From positions 62,001 through 126,000 of the forward strand of contig JBBQUT010000005.1 in the NCBI GenBank assembly GCA_038212215.1: a stretch of 64,000 nt of DNA, read 5' to 3'. The position numbers and the translations under genes were made by a program. The notes beneath the pieces are model-generated. The model was not told the DNA's origin and ran no database searches. It saw nothing but the letters and a program-made list of their open reading frames with translations. The DNA comes from JALZAI01 sp038212215 (lineage in GTDB: Bacteria > Actinomycetota > Actinomycetes > Mycobacteriales > Jatrophihabitantaceae). This document shows positions 35,353 to 44,049 of the stretch, one piece after another (the stretch's first letter is position 1; every line of letters starts with the position of its first letter).

Positions 35353-36549
35353 GTGAACCGCCCCCTCCACGACCTGTCCGTCCTGCCTTCCCGCCATCTA
35401 TCAGCCCCCCGCCATCGGTGCGCTGCCCCTCGGCACCGGTCCCGCGTGCCCGGACGTCGCGCGGCTCGCCGCTCGCTTGCTCTGCGCGCACGCGCCGTGC
35501 TCGCAGCCACGGGCCTCGCCTGCGTCGCCCTCGTGGCTGCCCCGATGGGCGGCGCCACCACCGCCACGGCGGCTACGGGGTGCTCGTTCAGCTCGAAACT
35601 CGTGCCATCCTGTGGACGATTGTGGGGGATTGCACCGCGCCAGTTCATGCAGGTTCGAACTGATATCGGCGTGGCTACCGACGAGGCGAACGCGCAGCGG
35701 ACGTTCGACATTGTGCACGTGTACCACGTGAACGGGTCGCATTTCCCCACTACTCTGGAACGCGGCATCGCCATGCAACCCGGCAAGAATCGGCTGCTCC
35801 TGATCAACTGGAAGCCGGCGACCGACATGAGCTGGCGCGCGGAGGCCAATGGTGGCGCCGATGCGCGAATCGACTCCGAGGCCGCATACCTCAAGTCGAC
35901 CTATCACCACCCGTTCTTTCTCACCGTGTGGCACGAACCGGAAAACGACGTCAACGACACGCCCGGATCTGGTCGTACGTCCGCTGATTACGCCGCCATG
36001 TACCGCCACACCGTGCAGCGCCTGCGTGCCGACGGTGTCGACTTCGCCATCACCATGATGGACTACGAGGGCTACGACGCCGCGGCTCGGCGAGCCAACT
36101 TCCCAGGCTTCTGGCCCGGCAATGATGTCGTCGACTGGATCGGTATCGACCCCTACGGGTCCGGCGCCGCCACCGGGTACCTGTCCGGTGATTTCACCAG
36201 TCTGGTGAACCGGCCGGAGCTCGGCTTCCCCGGTTACTACGACTGGGCTCTCAGGACGCATCCGGGTATCCCGATGATGCTGTGCGAGTGGGGCATCGGT
36301 GAGAGTGCAAGCAACCCGAGTGGCAAGGCGAATTTCTTCCGCTCGGTCGTCGCACAGCTGCCGCGCTACCCGAACATCAAGGCCATGTCGTACTTCGACA
36401 CCTCACACCCGCACCGCGTGGAGGTCGGTGACACGCGGCCGGAGAGCACAGCTACGTCGCTGGCCGCCTTCGTTGCGATGTCGCACAGCTCGGCCGTCGT
36501 GACACCGCGCTTCCACTACAGCGGCACCGGCATCGCGCTGGGTTCGTAA
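35353..36549 (+). CDS. Secreted GH26-like glycoside hydrolase
   Basis: This 398-residue protein begins with a long basic n-region, a hydrophobic helix (ARAVLAATGLACVALVAAPMGG) and an AxA-type cleavage site near residue 70, so it is exported. The mature part has the TIM-barrel features of GH26-type mannanases/glucanases: TVWHEPENDVND near the acid/base glutamate, VDWIGIDPYG, and MLCEWGIGE with the likely nucleophile. Endo-acting hydrolases in such clusters trim or release the exopolysaccharide. AAGGAG lies nine bases before the GTG start. An in-frame extension to 35227 looks non-coding. A strong hairpin follows the stop. Confidence 0.75.
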   Translation: MNRPLHDLSVLPSRHLSAPRHRCAAPRHRSRVPGRRAARRSLALRARAVLAATGLACVALVAAPMGGATTATAATGCSFSSKLVPSCGRLWGIAPRQFMQVRTDIGVATDEANAQRTFDIVHVYHVNGSHFPTTLERGIAMQPGKNRLLLINWKPATDMSWRAEANGGADARIDSEAAYLKSTYHHPFFLTVWHEPENDVNDTPGSGRTSADYAAMYRHTVQRLRADGVDFAITMMDYEGYDAAARRANFPGFWPGNDVVDWIGIDPYGSGAATGYLSGDFTSLVNRPELGFPGYYDWALRTHPGIPMMLCEWGIGESASNPSGKANFFRSVVAQLPRYPNIKAMSYFDTSHPHRVEVGDTRPESTATSLAAFVAMSHSSAVVTPRFHYSGTGIALGS

Positions 36550-36567
36550 ACCGGTCCTTTCGCTCCC

Positions 36568-36603
36568 GAGGTGCGCCCGCGCGCTAAGGTGCGGGCACAC
36601 CTC
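36568..36603 (+). terminator. Hairpin after the GH26-like gene
   Basis: The arms GAGGTG-C-GCCCGC and GCGGGC-A-CACCTC pair over 12 bp around a 10-base loop, starting 19 bases after the stop. No T-run follows. The loop contains GCTAAGGT, which could also act as a -10 for the sulfotransferase 18 bases downstream. Confidence 0.5.
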
Positions 36604-36620
36604 GAGGGCAAGGACCCAAT

Positions 36621-37541
36621 GTGCGCTTAGCACTGCGATCAGAGCGAGGGGCGCATCGTCCGATCCTCGTCTGCGGGATGCCGCGCTCCGGCACGACCTG
36701 GCTCGGACGACTGCTCGCCACCGCGCCGGGTACCGCCCTGGTGGGTCGGGAGCCGATGAATCCGCACGATGGTCAGTATCGCCTCGGTGGCACGCTGACC
36801 GCCTGGGCATCGCTGGACTCGCTCTCGGCCAAGCAACGCCGAGCCGCCCGGCTCGCGTTTCGTGGCGTGAGCCCGTTCATATTCGGTCGCTACGGCCGAC
36901 GGCAGTGGGCGGCGCCGCTGCCGTGGACGCGGGTAGTGGTCAAGGATCCGTTCGCGATGCTGTCCCTGCCTGCCCTGATCGAGGCGACCGGCGCGGTGGT
37001 CGTGCTGCTGTACCGCCATCCCGGGGCAGCGCTCGCGAGTTACCGGCGGATGGGGTGGCAGCCAGATCTGGACGAGTTGCGGCCACTGCTCCGCGCGCAC
37101 AGACACGACCGCGGCGGCGCTGACGGCCCCGACGAACTTCCCGTGCAACAGCCCGGTTCGCAGGTCACAGCTGAGGCGATGGGGAAGTTCTGGGCGGGCC
37201 TCTACGAGATCGCGATGGATCAAAGCGGTGCTAGTGACGACGTCGTGGTGATCTCGCACGAGGAACTGGCCGGGGGAGGTCGCGCAGCCGCACGACAGCT
37301 GTTCGAGTGGCTCGGATTGCGTTTCGGTCCGCACACGGAGGATGCATTACGCGGCGCGGACGGCGGTGCTGCCGGCCCCCAGGCGCCTATCGCCGATCGT
37401 TTGCACAATCTCGATCGCTCACCTGCGTCAGTAGCTCAGCAGTGGCGTGCTGCGCTCGATCCGGATGAGATCGCTACCGTCGAGCGGGTGAGCGCGAAAA
37501 CGCTGCACCGGATGGAGCAAGCCCGCCTTCGGCTGGTGTGA
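36621..37541 (+). CDS. Second sulfotransferase family protein
   Basis: This 306-residue PAPS-dependent sulfotransferase has the phosphosulfate loop CGMPRSGTTWLGRLLA at about residues 18-33 and the 3'-phosphate site VVVLLYRHPGAALASYRR near 125. Its C-terminal region (ISHEELAGGGRAAARQLFEWLGL) is typical of the carbohydrate sulfotransferase fold. It differs strongly from the sulfotransferase at 27572, so the two probably act on different positions of the polymer. It starts with GTG; the third codon is a rare TTA, which could slow early translation. It lies on the plus strand after the hydrolase. Confidence 0.85.
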   Translation: MRLALRSERGAHRPILVCGMPRSGTTWLGRLLATAPGTALVGREPMNPHDGQYRLGGTLTAWASLDSLSAKQRRAARLAFRGVSPFIFGRYGRRQWAAPLPWTRVVVKDPFAMLSLPALIEATGAVVVLLYRHPGAALASYRRMGWQPDLDELRPLLRAHRHDRGGADGPDELPVQQPGSQVTAEAMGKFWAGLYEIAMDQSGASDDVVVISHEELAGGGRAAARQLFEWLGLRFGPHTEDALRGADGGAAGPQAPIADRLHNLDRSPASVAQQWRAALDPDEIATVERVSAKTLHRMEQARLRLV

Positions 37542-37694
37542 GACGCCGCGAGGTTCCGAGCGTTATGCCCGTTCGGCGGCAGGTGAGGCCGATGTTTCGT
37601 TTCGAGTGGCCGGTCGCCTGAGGCTGAGGTACGTTCCGGATAAGCCGGTCAGGGGGCCGGGTACGAAGCTGTGCTCGTGGGGGGCAGATCAGTG

Positions 37695-39041
37695 ATGCGC
37701 GGGGCCAAACGTTTTGCGGCTGTTTGTGCTTTTCTGGCTGTCTTGCTGGGTCTGACCGTCTCGGCGGATGCCAGTGTCCCAGGTGGCCCGGTCGGGACTG
37801 TGCCGGCCACGTGGACCCCGCACTTCCCGACATCGAGTGCGGCGATTATGAAGGTGCGCCAGCTTGCGCAGTGTGGCACCCGGATGTACGCCGTCGGCAC
37901 CTTCACCTCGATAATCCAGGGAACGATCACATACGCGCGGAATAATGCTTTCAGTTTCGACAGCTCAACGGGCACGGTGAGCGCCTGGAACCCGGACGTC
38001 AACGGCGTCGTCAATTCTATCGCGCTCTCGGCCGATTGCACCACTGCCTACCTTGGCGGTGGATTTTCGGTGGTTCACGGAACCACCGCGCAGAACCTTG
38101 CATCGGTGAGCACTGCGACCGGAGCGGTCAATAGTGGATTTCGGCACGCCGCGTCCAATCTGGTAGAAGCATTGCTCGTCACCGGCAAGCATGTGCTGGT
38201 CGGTGGCTATTTCAATGTGGCCAATGGTTCCACGAAGAAATACTTGCTCAGTGTGAATCCTCTTACCGGCGTCGACGACGGATACGTTAACCTCAACATC
38301 TCCGGAAACTACGTGTACACCGACGATGGCGGCGTGGCATCGTCGCCGAATGGCAGCCGGGTCTACAACTTCGAATTCAGCCCTGATCGCAGCCGGGTGC
38401 TCGTAATGGGAGATTTCACTTCAGTCGCGGGCCAACGTCGCCAGCAAATCTTCATGCTCGACTTGGGACCGATCAGCGCCACCTTGGACCCGTGGTATTC
38501 CGCCGAGTTTAACGCCAACTGCTATGTTAGAGAACCGTTCTACGTTCAGGCGGCCGCGTGGTCACCGGACGGAGCAAGCGTGTATGTGACCACGACTGGT
38601 TACAAGCCGGCTAACGGCGTCGGTTATCACCCCACCGACCCGCGTGCCGGGCTGTGCGATGCGGCGGCGGCCTTTCCGAGCACGAGCGTTTCCACCCTCG
38701 CTCACACGTGGATCAACTACACCGGCTGCGATTCATTGTTCGCGGTGACCGCTGATGTCAACGACGTGTACATCGGCGGGCACGAACGTTGGGCGAACAA
38801 TCCGTTGGCCTGCGATCGGGCGGGAAGCGGCGCGCTGGCCCGTCCCGGCCTCGCGGGACTGTCCGTTACCACCGGCGCGGCAACGACCTGGAATCCGACC
38901 CACGCGCGCGGCCAAGGGGCTGACGACATGATCATGACGACTGCTCCCGCTGGACTGTGGATTGCCAGTGACAACGCCCAGAGCTCCAGCCAGTGCGGGG
39001 GAGTGACCGGGCTCGCCGGCATCTGCTTCCTCGCCGACTAA
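37695..39041 (+). CDS. Secreted beta-propeller protein (short paralogue)
   Basis: This 448-residue exported protein has a clear signal peptide (RFAAVCAFLAVLLGLTVSADA). The mature part is a beta-propeller of repeated blades with the patterns YAVGTFTSI, AYLGGGFSVV, VLVGGYFNVANG and VLVMGDFTSVAG, each a delta-x-x-GGxF-type strand. Near the end it has YTGCDSLFAVTADVNDVYIGGHERW, a signature shared with the long paralogue 1.3 kb downstream. Five or more cysteines suggest disulfides. Such propellers bind sugars or serve as adhesins; no catalytic residues are recognisable. The start could also be the GTG three bases earlier. G-rich GTGGGGGGC precedes it. Confidence 0.7.
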   Translation: MRGAKRFAAVCAFLAVLLGLTVSADASVPGGPVGTVPATWTPHFPTSSAAIMKVRQLAQCGTRMYAVGTFTSIIQGTITYARNNAFSFDSSTGTVSAWNPDVNGVVNSIALSADCTTAYLGGGFSVVHGTTAQNLASVSTATGAVNSGFRHAASNLVEALLVTGKHVLVGGYFNVANGSTKKYLLSVNPLTGVDDGYVNLNISGNYVYTDDGGVASSPNGSRVYNFEFSPDRSRVLVMGDFTSVAGQRRQQIFMLDLGPISATLDPWYSAEFNANCYVREPFYVQAAAWSPDGASVYVTTTGYKPANGVGYHPTDPRAGLCDAAAAFPSTSVSTLAHTWINYTGCDSLFAVTADVNDVYIGGHERWANNPLACDRAGSGALARPGLAGLSVTTGAATTWNPTHARGQGADDMIMTTAPAGLWIASDNAQSSSQCGGVTGLAGICFLAD

Positions 39042-39248
39042 TACCGTGGCAGCGGCGGGGCTTGTCGCCCGGGCGGTACAGCAGATAGAAACTTGTCGAA
39101 TTTGGGAAACAGAGTATTTCGCGATTCGCCCGAACGACGAGTGCCGCTGTTGGCCCGTTTGGTCGGGCTCGATGAAACGACCCAGAAAGCCGCCATACCG
39201 TTGCTGAACTGCGCCTGACTTCGAGTTTCGGGAAGGTGAAGTATGCGC

Positions 39249-39254
39249 TAAGAT
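39249..39254 (+). promoter_or_regulatory. Candidate -10 box before the WecB-type gene
   Basis: TAAGAT lies about 22 bases before the ATG at 39277. A small hairpin with a G6 loop (GCCATC-GGGG-GATGGC) overlaps that start codon. Confidence 0.35.
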
Positions 39255-39276
39255 TTGTGTAATAGCCATCGGGGGG

Positions 39277-40230
39277 ATGGCTACGCAGCGGCGGGGGCAG
39301 CTCATGTTGGATAATTTTGGCGTTGGGATGCGCCGCGATTGTGTCGATCTACTCGGAGTGGAATTCGCACCTTGGACCGAGGAGCAGGTAGTCGCGCACG
39401 TCATGCGGTCTCTCGGCGACCGGAGCACGGTGCGTGGTGGATGGATCGTCACGCCGAATGTCGACATTCTGCGCAAGCTCGTCAACCAGCCAGCCCTTCG
39501 TACCATGGTGTCGCCGGCGACTGTTGTCGTCGCCGATGGGATGCCGTTGGTGTGGGCAAGTGCACTGCAGGGCACGCCATTACCCGAACGCGTGACCGGA
39601 GCATCGCTGCTCGCCAGCCTGTGTGCTGCGGCCGCCACCGAACGACGCTCGGTCTTCCTGCTCGGTGGTGCGGACGGCGTCGCTGACCGAGCGGCTAGCC
39701 GCTTGCGCAAGCAATACCCCGGTCTCGAAATCAACGGCTGGTCACCGGCGTTCGGTATGGAAGCCACTGACGCAGGAATGGCAGAGATCAAGACTCGGGT
39801 GGCATCCTCCGAAGCGGACCTGGTGTTCTGCGGGTTTGGCTTCCCCAAGCAGGAACGCATCATTGCCGAACTCGGCGCCAGCATGCCGAATGCCTGGTTC
39901 GTGGGGTGTGGCGCATCTCTCACGTTCGCTGCCGGCGAGATAGGACGTGCACCGAAGTGGATGCAGGATCTCGGCCTGGAGTGGTTGCACCGGTTATCTT
40001 GCGAACCCCGCCGGATGTTTCGTCGCTACATCATTGAGGACATTCCATTCGCGCTGCGTCTACTGACCGCTGCGTGGCTTCGAGGCCGTCCCGACAAGCC
40101 TGCCATCGACGGGCCTGCGCCGCGCGGGCTATCGGCCGACGCCTATCGAACTGAGCCGATCACCACCTCGCGGGCGCCTGCAGGCGAGGAGGGCGAGCGG
40201 AACTCCACCGACGCGGCGCAAGTCGCCTAG
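39277..40230 (+). CDS. WecB/TagA/CpsF family glycosyltransferase
   Basis: This 317-residue GT26 enzyme transfers N-acetylmannosaminuronic acid, ManNAc or glucose to a lipid-linked sugar during surface-polymer synthesis. Motifs are TPNVDILRKLV with the catalytic aspartate, VVADGMPLVWAS, RVTGASLL, VFLLGGADGVADRAA, CGFGFPKQERI and APKWMQDLGLEWLHRL. It has no membrane segment; the C-terminal basic stretch may attach it to the membrane. Two leucine codons are TTA (39580-39582 and 39994-39996). The start may instead be the ATG at 39304 (MLDNFGVGM), which has GGGGG six bases upstream. Confidence 0.9.
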   Translation: MATQRRGQLMLDNFGVGMRRDCVDLLGVEFAPWTEEQVVAHVMRSLGDRSTVRGGWIVTPNVDILRKLVNQPALRTMVSPATVVVADGMPLVWASALQGTPLPERVTGASLLASLCAAAATERRSVFLLGGADGVADRAASRLRKQYPGLEINGWSPAFGMEATDAGMAEIKTRVASSEADLVFCGFGFPKQERIIAELGASMPNAWFVGCGASLTFAAGEIGRAPKWMQDLGLEWLHRLSCEPRRMFRRYIIEDIPFALRLLTAAWLRGRPDKPAIDGPAPRGLSADAYRTEPITTSRAPAGEEGERNSTDAAQVA

Positions 40231-40329
40231 CACCGCAGGACGAGCGAGACCGCAAGACAGCACGACCACAAACCGGAACGTACGAGCTTCGATTTGTGCT
40301 GGGTCCCGAAGTTACCCACAATCAGCACG

Positions 40330-40369
40330 CGCGCTCACCGGGGGGCAGCGCGTTCGAGCCGGCTTGGCT
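40330..40369 (+). promoter_or_regulatory. Two adjacent hairpins in the leader of the long propeller gene
   Basis: CGCGCT/AGCGCG (40330-40352) encloses a loop with GGGGGG, and GAGCC/GGCTC (40355-40369) follows directly. A second G-run (CATTCGGGGGGA) lies just before the GTG start. They could form an mRNA leader structure, but no riboswitch family is recognised. Confidence 0.35.
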
Positions 40370-40389
40370 CACATTCGGGGGGAAATTCA

Positions 40390-43300
40390 GTGCCTAAATT
40401 CAGCATGTTGCGGCGTCGTGTCGTCGCGCTCGTGGCGGTGTGCCTCACCGTGGGCGCGCTGAGTGCCGCGCTCGCGCCGGCAGCGAATGCCCAGGGTAAC
40501 GGCGTCAATTGGCCGAGTGTGGCATCGACGGTGCCGGCGACTGCCACGCCCAACATCACCAATGGCACCGTGTACGCGATCACGCAGGTTGGCAGCCGGA
40601 TCGTCGTGGGCGGCAGCTTCACCGGCGTCCAGGACCACGGTTCGACCACGACCGTGACGCGGAATCGCTTGCTCGCCTTCGACGCTACTACCGGCGCGGT
40701 GAGCACCACCTTCGCGCCGACGCTCGATGGCACCGTGCAGGCGCTGACACCCGGGCCTACCGCCGACACCGTCTACGTGGGGGGCATGTTCACCAACGTG
40801 AACGGCGTCCGGTCGAAGGGCATCACGCTGATCAGCACGATGACCGGAGCCATCGTCGCCGGCTTCAAGCCACCGGCGCTCGATGGCATCGTCTACTCGG
40901 TGGCGCGCTCGGGCAGCCACCTCCTGCTCGCCGGAACATTCACCAAGGCCGGCACGGTCGCCCATGCCGGGCTGATGAGTGTGAATCCGACCACAGGCGC
41001 GCTTGATCCGTTCATGAACGTCCAGCTTGCTGGCCACCACAACTTCAACGGCACAAGCGGCGCGAACGGCGGGGTCGGCCCGCGATCAATGGCGCTCAAC
41101 CCGGCAGGCACGCGCGCCGTGGTGATCGGCAACTTCAAGACCGCAAGCGGGCTGACCCGCGACCAGGCAGTCCTGATCGATCTGGACACAGCGAGTGCCG
41201 CGGTCGATCCCAACTGGGCAACCCAGCAGTTCACCGCGGCCTGTTTCAGCGGTGCGTTCGACACGTACGTGACCGACGTCCAGTACTCGGCTGACGGCTC
41301 GTACTTCGCGATCACCGCAACCGGTGGCAGCGGGACCAACGTCGACGGCTCCAACTCGCTGTGCGACACCGCATCGCGGTGGGAGTCGGCCAGTAGCGGT
41401 CAGTCGGTCACGCCGACCTGGGTGGACTACACCGGTCAGGACTCGCTCTGGTCGGTCGCCATCACTGGCAGCGCGATCTACGTCGGTGGTCACGAGCGCT
41501 GGCTCAACAACTCAAACGGCTTCGACTTCGCCGGCGCGGGTGCGGTGCCGCGTCCCGGCATCGCGGCGCTCGATCCGGCCAGCGGCGTGCCGATGGCGTG
41601 GAACCCGGGGCGCAGCCCGCGCGGCGCAGGCGCGTACGCGTTGTACGCCTCGCCGACCGGCGGTCTGTACGTCGGCAGTGACACCGACTGGATCGGCAAC
41701 CGCAAATATCTGCACCAGAAGATCGCCTTCTTCCCCCTCGCCGGGGGCAAGGCGCCGGCTTCGACGGCGACCAAGCAGTTGCCCGCCAACTTCTACGAAG
41801 CTGGCCAGCTACCTAGTGCGAGCAACACCAACGTCCTCTACCGCGTGAACGCGGGCGGCCCGACCGTCGGTGCGATCGACAACGGACCCGACTGGCTATC
41901 AGACGGCTCGGACACCGATCCCGGGGCACAGTTCCGCTCGACCGGTAGTAACGCGGCCGGCTGGAACTGCTGCGCAGCCCTTTCGCCATCGGTACCCGCG
42001 TCCACGCCCGGCGCCATTTTCGACAGCGAGCGCTGGGATCCGGGCACGAAGCTCGACGGCGGGGAGATGCAGTGGACCTTCCCCGTTGCTGCTGGCACGC
42101 ACGTGCGGGTTCGGTTGTTCTTCGCCAACCGCTACAGCGGCACTGGCGCAGCCGGACAGCGCGTATTCGACGTCGGGGTCGACGGAACAACGCTCGCCGC
42201 CAACTACGACATCGTCACCGCTGCCCCCGGAGACCAGACCGCGACCATGCTGTCGAGCGACGTCATCAGCCCCGGTTCGGTGACCGTCGATCTCACGCAC
42301 GAGGTCGAGAATCCGCTGATCAACGGCATCGAGCTGATCAACCTGGACGCTCCGGTCGGCGCTGCCACGGTGGGCGATCTGGCCTACCGCGCTATGAACG
42401 GCAGCAGCATCGGCGCGCTCACCGCAGTCCCCAACACCGGCATCGACTGGAACACCACGCGCGGTGCCTTCATGGTGGGCAACACGATCTTCTACGGCGC
42501 CACCGACGGCAACTTCTACAGCGCCACGTTCAACGGGACAACCGTCGGCACGCCGACCCTGGTCGATCCGTACAACGATCCGGTGTGGTCCTCGATCGCG
42601 ACCGGCTCCGGGCAGACGTATCAGGGAACCAAGTCGGGTTACTACAGCGAGATCTCCTCGGTGACCGGCGCGTTCTACTCCAACGGCAGGCTCTACTACT
42701 CGCTGCTCGGCCAGGCGGGGCTGTTCTCGCGCTGGTTCAGCCCGGACAGCGGCATCATCGGCTCCCAGGAATTCACTGTCGGTGGCGCCAACTTCAGCAA
42801 CATCGCGGGCATGGTGCTCTCCGGGTCGACGCTGTACTACTCGAATCGCAGCGACGGCACGCTGCACACCATCGGGTTTGTCAATGGGACGCCGGACGCC
42901 AGCACCGACGCGGTCGTCAGCGGCCCCAGCCTGGACGGCAACGATTGGCGCTCACGTGGGATGTTCCTGTTCGGGGCGCCGACGTTCCCGAATCAGGCGC
43001 CCACTGCATCGGCAACGTCCTCCTGTAGCGGACTGTCCTGCTCCTTCAACGCAACTGCATCGTCCGACCCGGACGGGTCAGTCGTCTCCTATGACTGGAA
43101 CTTCGGGGACGCGACACCGCATGGCACCGCGGTAACGACCAGCCACTCCTATGCGCGGGCGGGCACGTACAACGTCAGCCTGGTCGTCACCGACGACCGA
43201 GGCGCGCAGAGCACGCCTTGGTCAGGCACGGTCAATGCCGTTGCATCAACCAAGAGTGTGGCGTTCGTGGGCAAGGCCGGCTTCAACGGTTCGTCGGCCA

Positions 43301-43887
43301 GCCCGTCGGTGGTCGTTCCCGCAGGGGTGAATGCGGGTGACACGGAGTTGTTGTTCGTGTCTGCCGCCACCGCGGGAGTGATACCGACCGCTCCCGCCGG
43401 CTGGACGCCGGTGGCGCGACGCACAAACGCGCCGCTGGAGACTGCGGTGTTCTCGCGGGTTGGCACGGCCGCTGATTCCGGCTCGACCGTTACCGTGCCG
43501 TTGACTGCTGCCACGAAGGTGGACGTCGGACTGGTCGTGTATTCCGGTGTCGATTCCGCTGCTCTGACTGGTGCGTCAGCCACTGCGACAGCCGCGGACA
43601 CGAACTCGACAACGCATGTTGCACCGAGCGTGGCGGTCAGCGCCGGTGGCTCGTGGGTCGTGTCTTACTGGGCTGACCGCACGTCCAACACCACTACCTG
43701 GGTGTTGCCGGCGGGCGTCACGACCCGCAACAGCGCGCTCGGGATCGGTGGCGGTCGGGTCGACTCGGCGCTCGCTGACTCGGGCCAGGCCCTCGCGAGC
43801 GGCGCCTACGGCCCGCTGACTGCAAGTTCGACGCAGCTGTCGGGCAAGGGCGACATGGTCAGCGTCGTTCTGAGTCCCGCGCCCTAG
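40390..43887 (+). CDS. Large secreted beta-propeller / malectin / PKD protein
   Basis: This protein of about 1165 residues has a signal peptide ending ALAPAANA. An N-terminal propeller follows (about residues 40-450: IVVGGSFTGV, VYVGGMFTNVNG, LLLAGTFTKAG, YTGQDSLWSVAI, YVGGHERW). A malectin-like carbohydrate domain (about 470-640) contains FYEAGQLPSASNTNVLYRVNAGG and RLFFANRY. A second blade-like region lies at 650-830. A PKD domain (about 850-935) has SFNATASSDPDGSVVSYDWNFGD. The final domain (about 945-1165) holds APAGWTPVARR and is of unknown type. The architecture fits a sugar-binding surface adhesin or polymer-assembly protein. GTG 40390 follows GGGGGG at eight bases. Confidence 0.75.
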   Translation: MPKFSMLRRRVVALVAVCLTVGALSAALAPAANAQGNGVNWPSVASTVPATATPNITNGTVYAITQVGSRIVVGGSFTGVQDHGSTTTVTRNRLLAFDATTGAVSTTFAPTLDGTVQALTPGPTADTVYVGGMFTNVNGVRSKGITLISTMTGAIVAGFKPPALDGIVYSVARSGSHLLLAGTFTKAGTVAHAGLMSVNPTTGALDPFMNVQLAGHHNFNGTSGANGGVGPRSMALNPAGTRAVVIGNFKTASGLTRDQAVLIDLDTASAAVDPNWATQQFTAACFSGAFDTYVTDVQYSADGSYFAITATGGSGTNVDGSNSLCDTASRWESASSGQSVTPTWVDYTGQDSLWSVAITGSAIYVGGHERWLNNSNGFDFAGAGAVPRPGIAALDPASGVPMAWNPGRSPRGAGAYALYASPTGGLYVGSDTDWIGNRKYLHQKIAFFPLAGGKAPASTATKQLPANFYEAGQLPSASNTNVLYRVNAGGPTVGAIDNGPDWLSDGSDTDPGAQFRSTGSNAAGWNCCAALSPSVPASTPGAIFDSERWDPGTKLDGGEMQWTFPVAAGTHVRVRLFFANRYSGTGAAGQRVFDVGVDGTTLAANYDIVTAAPGDQTATMLSSDVISPGSVTVDLTHEVENPLINGIELINLDAPVGAATVGDLAYRAMNGSSIGALTAVPNTGIDWNTTRGAFMVGNTIFYGATDGNFYSATFNGTTVGTPTLVDPYNDPVWSSIATGSGQTYQGTKSGYYSEISSVTGAFYSNGRLYYSLLGQAGLFSRWFSPDSGIIGSQEFTVGGANFSNIAGMVLSGSTLYYSNRSDGTLHTIGFVNGTPDASTDAVVSGPSLDGNDWRSRGMFLFGAPTFPNQAPTASATSSCSGLSCSFNATASSDPDGSVVSYDWNFGDATPHGTAVTTSHSYARAGTYNVSLVVTDDRGAQSTPWSGTVNAVASTKSVAFVGKAGFNGSSASPSVVVPAGVNAGDTELLFVSAATAGVIPTAPAGWTPVARRTNAPLETAVFSRVGTAADSGSTVTVPLTAATKVDVGLVVYSGVDSAALTGASATATAADTNSTTHVAPSVAVSAGGSWVVSYWADRTSNTTTWVLPAGVTTRNSALGIGGGRVDSALADSGQALASGAYGPLTASSTQLSGKGDMVSVVLSPAP

Positions 43888-43933
43888 CAGTTCGGGAGTC
43901 CTAGCAGTTCGGGAGTCCTAGCAGTTCGGGAGT
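43883..43933. repeat. 17-bp tandem repeat, three perfect copies, across a stop codon
   Basis: The unit CCTAGCAGTTCGGGAGT is repeated exactly three times. The first copy contains the TAG stop of the propeller gene. Because 17 is not a multiple of three, the three TAGs fall in three different reading frames. Confidence 0.95.
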
Positions 43934-43962
43934 TCGGCCCGTCCGTCCGGGGGTATGTTTCA

Positions 43963-43985
43963 TGATCACTCGCTAGAGTCGATCA
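43963..43985. promoter_or_regulatory. Inverted repeat, candidate operator of the PAP2 gene
   Basis: The arms TGATCACTC and GAGTCGATCA (one bulged C) surround GCTA. TAGAGT inside it could be a -10 box, about 65 bases before the ATG at 44050, so a regulator bound here would block transcription. No regulator is identified. Confidence 0.4.
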
Positions 43986-44049
43986 CATCATCCCCGCGAC
44001 GGTGCAGGTCTGCGCTGATGGCGGTGCGCACCGCAAGAGGAGCTGTGCA

